From contig CAMDSN010000113.1 in assembly GCA_945907225.1 (NCBI GenBank), positions 1 through 5,684 of the forward strand: a stretch of DNA of 5,684 nucleotides, in the 5' to 3' direction. Every line of letters starts with the position of its first letter. The stretch's first letter is position 1. The notes below the pieces were generated by a model that was given only the letters and a program-made list of their open reading frames with translations, was not told the origin of the DNA and searched no databases. The position numbers and the translations under genes were made by a program. Positions 1 to 3,960 of this stretch are shown here, one piece after another. The DNA is from Flavobacterium psychrophilum (GTDB lineage: Bacteria; Bacteroidota; Bacteroidia; Flavobacteriales; Flavobacteriaceae).

Positions 1-362
1 AACGCAAACAATCATTAATTATTTGTGTTAAATCATATGGCGATTATCGTTATATTGATTCGAATGATGTTCTTTATCTGGAAGCCGATAATAACTCTAC
101 GGATATTCATCTAAATAATGGTGAAATGATTACAGCATTTAAGACACTGAAGCATTTTGAAAATACATTACCCAATTCACAATTCTTGAGGATTCATAAT
201 AGTTATATGATTAATATTAATCAAGTTTCTCGGATCCATACTGGAAATACAGTTTGTTATTTAAAAAACTCAGCTACTAAAATTCCATTCTCAAAATCGT
301 ATAAAGAAAATATAGATTTAATCATAACTCGCATAGCAGCAGGTAATTATTTGGAGATTTAA
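1..362 (+). CDS. LytTR-type DNA-binding regulator, C-terminal part (5' truncated)
   Basis: The reading frame is open from the left edge (first full codon at position 3) to TAA at 360-362, so the start lies outside the window and the internal ATG at 126 is not the real start. The visible ~119 residues are a nearly complete LytTR domain. They include a 'DVLYLEAD' strand, then 'FKTLKHFENTLP', then the strongly diagnostic 'FLRIHNSYMININQVSRI' segment, and a closing 'IPFSKSYKENI'. LytTR domains bind DNA through beta strands and usually recognise paired direct repeats. In Bacteroidota they most often sit at the end of LytR/AlgR-type response regulators, but a stand-alone or membrane-anchored LytTR protein is equally possible because the N-terminus is missing. 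The stop is 33 bp before the next response regulator on the same strand, so the two are probably co-transcribed. Confidence 0.9.
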   Translation, partial: RKQSLIICVKSYGDYRYIDSNDVLYLEADNNSTDIHLNNGEMITAFKTLKHFENTLPNSQFLRIHNSYMININQVSRIHTGNTVCYLKNSATKIPFSKSYKENIDLIITRIAAGNYLEI

Positions 363-395
363 AAGAAAAACCCTAGCTTCGATAAAATTTATTAT

Positions 396-1052
396 ATGGA
401 ACTACAAGTTTTAATCGTAGATGATCATCCACCTATAATTGAAGGATATAGATCTATTTTAGCGCATAATTCGATAGGATGTGTGCTAAATATTACTGAA
501 GCTCATAGCTGTGAACAGGGTTACAATAAAATTTTTCAAGCCAAATTCCAATTTGATCTTGTCTTTTTAGATCTAACAATGCCGCCATACATAGAAAGAG
601 GGATCACAACTGGAGATCATTTGATCCCTTTTGTAAAAAAACAGCATCCTAATGCTAAAATTATTCTGCTAACATCACATAGTGAATCAATTGTTTTATT
701 TCAAATTATTAAACAATATCAATTGGAAGGAATCCTCATCAAGAGTGATTTTAAAGCATCAGAATTAATTCTTGCATTTGAAACGGTTGTTAAAGGCGGG
801 ACTTATTTTACGGAAACAGTATTAAAACACCAAAAGTCTTGGGATGAAAAAAATAAAGTAATGGATAATTATAATCGTCAAATAATAATTTTATTATCAC
901 AAGGTGTTAAAACAAAAAATTTGCCCGATTTGCTTTATTTATCTAAGAGTGCTATCGACAAGCGCAAGGCTATAATTAAACAACTTCTAGGAATTGATAA
1001 AGGAAACGATGAGGATATTCTAAAAGAAGCAAGAAGACAAGGGTTAATTTAA
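396..1052 (+). CDS. Response regulator, receiver plus LuxR/NarL-type HTH
   Basis: This 218-aa protein has a complete receiver domain at about residues 3-125. It has the acidic pair D9-D10, phospho-acceptor D59 in 'VFLDLTMPP', the switch Thr T93 in 'ILLTSHSE' and the conserved K116 in 'ILIKSD', so it should be phosphorylatable. Residues ~157-218 match a NarL/FixJ/LuxR helix-turn-helix: 'RQIIILLSQGVKTKNLPDLL', then the recognition-helix region 'SKSAIDKRKAIIKQLLGI', then 'ARRQGLI'. The core is less canonical than usual (NLPDLL where 'EIAEKL' is common). The loop after D59 is slightly long (residues 63-75), which I associate with the Bacteroidota regulators that partner TPR histidine kinases. The start at 396 begins directly with the first receiver strand. 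It is likely co-transcribed with the LytTR gene. Its probable kinase partner is the gene at 3961, the only kinase seen here; that pairing is inferred from family and proximity. Confidence 0.92.
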   Translation: MELQVLIVDDHPPIIEGYRSILAHNSIGCVLNITEAHSCEQGYNKIFQAKFQFDLVFLDLTMPPYIERGITTGDHLIPFVKKQHPNAKIILLTSHSESIVLFQIIKQYQLEGILIKSDFKASELILAFETVVKGGTYFTETVLKHQKSWDEKNKVMDNYNRQIIILLSQGVKTKNLPDLLYLSKSAIDKRKAIIKQLLGIDKGNDEDILKEARRQGLI

Positions 1053-1233
1053 TTTATATCATTGCTTGTCATACGTGTGTTTTAAATTGCTTTTTAATTA
1101 TCTCATATATTCTTACCAACTGAAATCAACCTTTTTATAAAATTCTGATTTATTACACCTATTATATTTTAACTCATATATAAGTCTTATCAATTTTAAG
1201 GGATTTCATATTTTTCTGTTTTACTGGATATAC

Positions 1234-1255
1234 AAAATGTATACTTTTAGTGTAA
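1234..1255. promoter_or_regulatory. Palindromic regulatory box, copy 1
   Basis: The core at 1240-1254 is TATACT-TTT-AGTGTA, two 6-bp arms around a 3-bp centre with one arm mismatch. The surrounding 22 bp match positions 3767-3788 at 21 of 22 bases; the only difference is T1242 against C3775. Such a short dyad, repeated upstream of two different transcription units, is best explained as the binding site of a dimeric regulator. The inner ACT-TTT-AGT resembles the ACT(n)AGT pattern described for LiaR/VraR-type LuxR-family response regulators. The response regulator encoded just upstream (396-1052) is therefore a candidate binder, but this link is inference. The box lies ~335 bp before the exported-protein operon, so that operon would need a long leader if controlled from here. 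Confidence 0.5.
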
Positions 1256-1320
1256 TAAATTGTATAAACTACCCTTTACTTTTACTTCATTAAAAACAAA
1301 GTTAGAATAGTATTTTATCA

Positions 1321-1360
1321 ATTGTTTTGTAAAAAAAATCAATACAAAACAGTTTGTATT
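1321..1360. repeat. Overlapping inverted repeats, mutually exclusive hairpins
   Basis: The segment TACAAAACA (1343-1351) can pair upstream with TGTTTTGTA (1323-1331), a perfect 9-bp stem over 11 nt. The overlapping AATACAAA (1341-1348) can instead pair with TTTGTATT (1353-1360), a perfect 8-bp stem over 4 nt. The two pairings exclude each other, an arrangement typical of attenuator-like switches. TACAAAA also occurs once more at 1231-1237, beside the palindromic box. All the stems are A/T-dominated, so chance in AT-rich DNA is a real alternative. Confidence 0.4.
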
Positions 1361-1399
1361 AACTTTTCGTAGGCACCTTAAATTAATTTAAATCGTATT

Positions 1400-1421
1400 G
1401 GGTAAATGAAGTGGCTTACCC
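1400..1421. repeat. Short inverted repeat GGGTAA/TTACCC
   Basis: GGGTAA (1400-1405) and TTACCC (1416-1421) are perfect complements around a 10-nt loop. This is one of the few G/C-containing stretches in the intergenic region. A competing 4-bp stem GTGG/CCAC (1411-1414 with 1422-1425) is also possible. It has no U-tract and is not a terminator. The role is unknown. Confidence 0.3.
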
Positions 1422-1458
1422 CCACACCAACAATTTTATAATTTAAAAATTGAAAACA

Positions 1459-1493
1459 CACTATTTATTTTAGAGGTTTGTTATTAAATAGTG
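1459..1493. repeat. Inverted repeat CACTATTTA/TAAATAGTG
   Basis: CACTATTTA (1459-1467) and TAAATAGTG (1485-1493) form a perfect 9-bp stem around a 17-nt loop. It lies between the GGGTAA hairpin and the minus-strand terminator-like hairpin. No U-tract follows. It could be part of a folded leader or a spaced protein-binding dyad. Confidence 0.35.
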
Positions 1494-1510
1494 CTAAGAC
1501 TAAACCAACC

Positions 1511-1562
1511 AAAAAAAAGCAGCCCAACTCATATAATGTTTGACGACACAAAGTTGGACTGC
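1511..1562 (-). terminator. Terminator-like hairpin reading on the minus strand
   Basis: Arms 1519-1529 (GCAGCCCAACT) and 1552-1562 (AGTTGGACTGC) pair over 11 positions with a 22-nt loop. The single imperfect position (C1523 with A1558) is a mismatch in plus-strand RNA but a G-U wobble in minus-strand RNA. On the minus strand the stem is followed at once by eight T (complement of A at 1511-1518). Both facts favour an intrinsic terminator for leftward transcription. No leftward gene is visible, so it would stop antisense RNA from the operon region. The large loop is atypical; a 4-bp TTTG/CAAA stem can form inside it. Confidence 0.45.
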
Positions 1563-1592
1563 AATAATTTAAAATTATACACAAAATTATGA
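1536..1592 (+). CDS. Possible 18-codon leader ORF overlapping the next start
   Basis: ATG at 1536 opens a frame encoding MFDDTKLDCNNLKLYTKL and stops at TGA 1590-1592, which overlaps the ATG (1589) of the next gene in an ATGA arrangement typical of translational coupling. The start codon lies in the loop of the 1519-1562 hairpin. No ribosome binding site or family match supports it, and ORFs this short arise by chance, so it is recorded only as a possible leader peptide. Confidence 0.12.
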   Translation: MFDDTKLDCNNLKLYTKL

Positions 1593-2125
1593 AAAAATTA
1601 TGGTTTGGCGTAATGGCCACAGTGTTATTTGTATTTAATACGAATGCCCAAAAAATGTCTAATGAAAGCGTGAGAGTATATCTAGCTCAGGGGATGAGTG
1701 CTTTTTCAACGTCATTAAAACCCACTTTTAATAAATCTGTCAGTTTAGAAGATTTTAAGAAAAAAACTACGGGTGTAGAATCTTCAAAAATAACTAAAGA
1801 AGGAAATGCTTTATTGTCAGATGCCTATCAAATCCTATCAAATAAAACTGATCAGGATCATATTGTAAAGAATTATGATGGGAAGTCAATGGCAGCAGCA
1901 GCACTTTTTATTGATAATTTGTCAAGAAGTGGGACAAAATCGGATGGAATGGAATTATTTGGGGGAACCACAGGAGATTATAATCCTATTATTAATTCCA
2001 GTTTGTTAAAATGTAACTGGTATCAAATAGGATGCTGGATAAAAGAAATTTTTGGAGAGGATTCGGGACAACTCATTATTGATGCGGGGCTTAAATTCAT
2101 TATTACCACAATATTGGGATTATAA
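1589..2125 (+). CDS. Exported protein of unknown function with two-Cys hydrophobic C-terminal tail
   Basis: I do not recognise a named family. The 178-aa product begins with a clear Sec signal peptide (K2-K3, hydrophobic 4-16) and a likely cleavage after A20, before Q21, which is the usual Bacteroidota pattern. Residues 21-125 look helical and polar, with an Ala-rich patch 'KSMAAAALFIDNL' near 99-111 and a Gly-rich turn at 125-130. The last ~38 residues differ: C142 and C149 frame 'KCNWYQIGCWIKEIF', and the chain ends in the hydrophobic 'LIIDAGLKFIITTILGL'. The two Cys could form a disulfide after export. Such a tail recalls membrane-active or signalling peptides carried at the end of a precursor, but no processing site is evident. 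It is the first gene of a four-gene block and follows a structured 5' region. A plain secreted structural protein remains possible. Confidence 0.85.
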   Translation: MKKLWFGVMATVLFVFNTNAQKMSNESVRVYLAQGMSAFSTSLKPTFNKSVSLEDFKKKTTGVESSKITKEGNALLSDAYQILSNKTDQDHIVKNYDGKSMAAAALFIDNLSRSGTKSDGMELFGGTTGDYNPIINSSLLKCNWYQIGCWIKEIFGEDSGQLIIDAGLKFIITTILGL

Positions 2126-2174
2126 TATCTTTAAAATATGTGGAGCATTACAAAACAAAATCATATAAATTATT

Positions 2175-2927
2175 ATGGGACTTGAGAGAAAAATAATTGC
2201 ATTTGTACTTTTTGCTATTTTGACAAGTTGTAAAAGTTATTTTTTTAATAAAGGATTAGAAAAAATGGGCGCTTTTAATTCAAGTATTAAATTAACTGAA
2301 CTCGGAAAAAATTCAAAAAAGATTGTTTTCATTCCGATGAAACATTTTGCAACAGAATCATTTTATGATGACACCAAGGTAAAAATCGATTCATTAAAAA
2401 AGTTAGGCTATTATTTTTTTTACGAAGGCTTAAATGTATCGGTTGATGACAAATTAACACTCAGAAAATTTAGAAAATTGAGCGGCTTACCCATAACAAA
2501 GCCTGGATCTGGGTATATGTATTTAATAGATTCTTTGTGCAATTTTAAGATAAAGAGAAAACTAATAGATCAACCTCAATACGCTCAATTGGGGATTGAT
2601 TCCTTTTGTAGTAAAAGAGTCGATTTAGAATTAAAGGATATTATAACGGGATATGAATTAAGATACAGCGAAATAATTTTAGAAGAATGTGATTTTAAAA
2701 CATCGGTTTATAAAAAGTCTCCTTGTAAGTATAAAAAAATAGACCAAAGTATCTTGGATTATTTAATACTAAATTCAAGAAATGAAATGCTAATAAAGGA
2801 AGTTTTAAATGGTAATAATGATCGAATAGCAATTATTTATGGAGAGGAGCATTTTATTGAAATAAAGAAAGTACTACTGGAGCATGGTTTTAAACTAGCA
2901 GTTAACAATGACATTGTTTCTTATTAA
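2175..2927 (+). CDS. TraB/GumN/TIKI-superfamily-like lipoprotein
   Basis: This 250-aa protein starts with a lipoprotein signal (hydrophobic 7-16, then 'LTSCK', lipidation at C19), so it should be anchored in a membrane on the outer side of the cytoplasmic membrane. The body carries the landmarks of the TraB/PrgY/GumN/TIKI superfamily: a beta strand ending in 'FIPMKH' (H57, at the place of the usual GxxH), 'YFFYEG' with E84 at the place of the conserved acidic residue, 'SRNEML' at 201-206 matching the family's RN motif, and 'IYGEEHF' (G223-H226, a GxxH) followed by 'VLLEHGFKL'. The central part has four Cys (C122, C145, C172, C184). In the family, TIKI proteins are metalloproteases and PrgY/TraB limit self-produced pheromone peptide. 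The first motif has Pro instead of Gly, so activity is uncertain. It begins 49 bp after the first exported gene and is probably co-transcribed. Confidence 0.7.
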   Translation: MGLERKIIAFVLFAILTSCKSYFFNKGLEKMGAFNSSIKLTELGKNSKKIVFIPMKHFATESFYDDTKVKIDSLKKLGYYFFYEGLNVSVDDKLTLRKFRKLSGLPITKPGSGYMYLIDSLCNFKIKRKLIDQPQYAQLGIDSFCSKRVDLELKDIITGYELRYSEIILEECDFKTSVYKKSPCKYKKIDQSILDYLILNSRNEMLIKEVLNGNNDRIAIIYGEEHFIEIKKVLLEHGFKLAVNNDIVSY

Positions 2928-2929
2928 CA

Positions 2930-2945
2930 CCTCTAAAATTAGAGG
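2930..2945. repeat. Short perfect hairpin between two operon genes
   Basis: CCTCTAA (2930-2936) and TTAGAGG (2939-2945) are perfect complements; in RNA, six pairs with a 4-nt loop would form. It starts 3 bp after the lipoprotein gene stop and lies 16 bp before the next start. The following TTTTAT is too weak a U-tract for efficient termination. It may tune distal gene expression or mRNA stability. Confidence 0.35.
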
Positions 2946-2961
2946 CAGCTTTTATAAAAAA

Positions 2962-3345
2962 ATGAGAAATCTTTTTTTAAGTCTATTTGTTACAGTATTT
3001 TTTTGTTGTATTGGGAATTCTCAGGAGAAATTTGAAAATGATTACAAGGTTGAATTCAAAAGAGCATCATTAATAACAACATTTGAAAATGAGCGTTTTG
3101 AATATATTTTCTCTTCACTTTTCGAACTTGATGAAAATTGGGAGCAGTTTATTTTGGATGTTAATTTTAAAAATATCAATAGCGCTAATACTGACAATAC
3201 TCAAATCACAGTTGAGATACAAATAGAATTGTCAATTGGGACTCATTTAGGATCATTTAAAGGTATAATTGCTGCCAATAAGAAAGATATTGATCAAGCA
3301 ACTAAAAGATTAAAAGCCATGTTGATTTCAGCATCAAAAAGTTAA
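2962..3345 (+). CDS. Small exported protein of unknown function
   Basis: I do not recognise the family. I place the start at ATG 2962 rather than the in-frame ATG at 2908. From 2962 the protein (127 aa) begins directly with a good signal peptide (R2, hydrophobic 4-17, likely cleavage near S20-Q21), while the longer form would put 18 polar residues in front of it and overlap the previous gene by 20 bp. The mature part (~105 aa) starts with a charged stretch and aromatic-rich helices ('FENERFEYIFSSLFEL'). It continues with strands in the 'ITVEIQIELSIG' region and ends in a Lys-rich helix. After removal of the signal (C15, C16) no Cys remain. It follows the lipoprotein gene by 34 bp and precedes the next gene by 16 bp, so it belongs to the same operon. 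Confidence 0.8.
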   Translation: MRNLFLSLFVTVFFCCIGNSQEKFENDYKVEFKRASLITTFENERFEYIFSSLFELDENWEQFILDVNFKNINSANTDNTQITVEIQIELSIGTHLGSFKGIIAANKKDIDQATKRLKAMLISASKS

Positions 3346-3361
3346 TTATTAAAAACAAATT

Positions 3362-3751
3362 ATGAAAAAACAAATTATTTATAGCATGTTATTTATCAGT
3401 CAAATTTTATTTTCCCAGTCGGATGTTACTAATGTGATCATGGGAGGACAATTACTGCTAAAAGGCATTACAGAATTACAATTAAGTAAGGCCGCAAAAA
3501 CGGGGAGTAATGTTATTGAAACGTATTGTGTTAAAAACAAACTCGAATATCAAATTATATATAGGATTATGAGAAAGCAGGAAGACGGATCGGAATTAGT
3601 AAAAGAACTAATTATTCCTGGAGATGGAAAAGAATGTCTTTTTATATTGCCAAAAGGAATTTATAATTTTGAAATTTTGTACAAGAACAACGAAGTTTTT
3701 AAGAAAGGGGAATGCTTAATTGACAGTGATCAAACACTTATAATCAAGTAA
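3362..3751 (+). CDS. Small exported beta-rich protein, flavobacterial hypothetical
   Basis: The 129-aa product has a Sec signal peptide (K2-K3, hydrophobic 5-17, likely cleavage around S18-Q19). The mature part starts with a hydrophobic 'NVIMGGQLLLKGI' segment. It then continues with 'ETYCVKNKLEYQIIYRI', 'ELIIPGDGKECLFILPKGIYNFEIL' and a last strand 'CLIDSDQTLIIK', a pattern of alternating strands suggesting a small beta-sandwich. Cys at 56, 92 and 118 could give one disulfide plus a free thiol. The 'C-V-K-N-K...DGKEC...PKGI(Y/W)' pattern is familiar to me from uncharacterised exported flavobacterial proteins, but I know no function. It is the last gene of the four-gene block, with a start 16 bp after the previous stop. 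Confidence 0.82.
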   Translation: MKKQIIYSMLFISQILFSQSDVTNVIMGGQLLLKGITELQLSKAAKTGSNVIETYCVKNKLEYQIIYRIMRKQEDGSELVKELIIPGDGKECLFILPKGIYNFEILYKNNEVFKKGECLIDSDQTLIIK

Positions 3752-3766
3752 CTTTTTTGAAAAATT

Positions 3767-3788
3767 AAAATGTACACTTTTAGTGTAA
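3767..3788. promoter_or_regulatory. Palindromic regulatory box, copy 2
   Basis: The core at 3773-3787 is TACACT-TTT-AGTGTA, a perfect 6-3-6 inverted repeat. The 22-bp block is identical to the block at 1234-1255 except for one base. It lies 16 bp after the last exported gene and 173 bp before the kinase gene, so it is more likely to serve the kinase gene than the gene behind it. A dimeric regulator site is the simplest reading. A similar TAAATT follows both copies with a 1-bp shift. Confidence 0.55.
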
Positions 3789-3873
3789 CTAAATTAAACA
3801 AAGCTGATTTATTTTTACCATATCAAAATCAAACAATGTTTTTTATATTTTATTTATAAATTTTTGGTACAAG

Positions 3874-3902
3874 TTTGATTGCGATAGATTTAATTAAATT
3901 GT
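3874..3902 (+). promoter_or_regulatory. Weak candidate promoter for the sensor kinase gene
   Basis: TTTG at 3874-3877 and TAAATTGT at 3895-3902 are spaced by 17 bp and approximate the Bacteroidota sigma-ABfr promoter (TTTG, ~19 bp, TAnnTTTG), with an imperfect downstream box. If used, transcription would begin close to the hairpin at 3908, placing it in the leader of the kinase mRNA. The match is weak. Confidence 0.2.
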
Positions 3903-3907
3903 GGTAG

Positions 3908-3943
3908 AATTGGGTTCCGATTTTTAATCGGGACTCAATTTAT
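3908..3943 (+). terminator. Strong plus-strand hairpin, terminator or attenuator
   Basis: Arms 3908-3922 (AATTGGGTTCCGATT) and 3926-3940 (AATCGGGACTCAATT) pair at all 15 positions around a TTT loop. The two non-Watson-Crick positions (G3913 with T3935, T3916 with G3932) are G-U wobbles in plus-strand RNA but mismatches on the other strand, which supports plus-strand function. The tail (TATTTATAAC) is only moderately U-rich. It sits 156 bp after the exported operon and 20 bp before the kinase start. It may terminate the operon or act as a leader hairpin of the kinase gene. Confidence 0.65.
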
Positions 3944-3960
3944 TTATAACTATATGTATT

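Larger units (their letters stand above)
1053..1588. other. 536-bp non-coding region with palindromic box and inverted repeats
   Basis: No convincing protein gene is present on either strand. Positions 1053-1230 are plain AT-rich sequence, and I see no strong terminator after the response regulator stop. The palindromic box at 1240-1254 follows. The stretch 1321-1562 then contains four separate inverted repeats (1321-1360, 1400-1421, 1459-1493, 1519-1562), dense for such a short space. I found no exact Bacteroidota consensus promoter (TTTG, ~19 bp, TAnnTTTG) on the plus strand. The region probably holds the promoter and leader of the exported-protein operon beginning at 1589, or an unannotated small RNA. 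Confidence 0.6.

Noticed and set aside
126..362. Stand-alone 78-aa gene starting at 126.
   Set aside because: The frame is open to the left edge, and the upstream codons encode the first strands of the same LytTR domain.
1053..1230. Terminator after the response regulator gene.
   Set aside because: No stem of more than a few A/T pairs with a following U-tract could be found after the stop at 1052.
1236..1313. Tiny ORFs starting in each palindromic box (M-Y-T-F-S-V beginnings, here and at 3770).
   Set aside because: After the shared box the two frames diverge at once and end after 18 and 29-30 codons with no further similarity; the palindrome accounts for the conserved bases.
1523..1559. Integron attC-like ends: an RYYYAAC-type box (GCCCAAC, 1522-1528) facing a GTTRRRY-type box (GTTGGAC, 1553-1559).
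   Set aside because: The pair is only ~38 bp end to end, shorter than attC sites. The stem runs outward past both boxes, there is no separate L-box stem with extrahelical bases, no second copy and no integrase. The terminator-like reading with a U-tract explains it better.
2908..2961. Upstream in-frame ATG at 2908 as the start of the 2962-3345 gene.
   Set aside because: It would overlap the lipoprotein gene by 20 bp and place 18 polar residues ahead of a clear signal peptide; translation also would cover the 2930-2945 hairpin.
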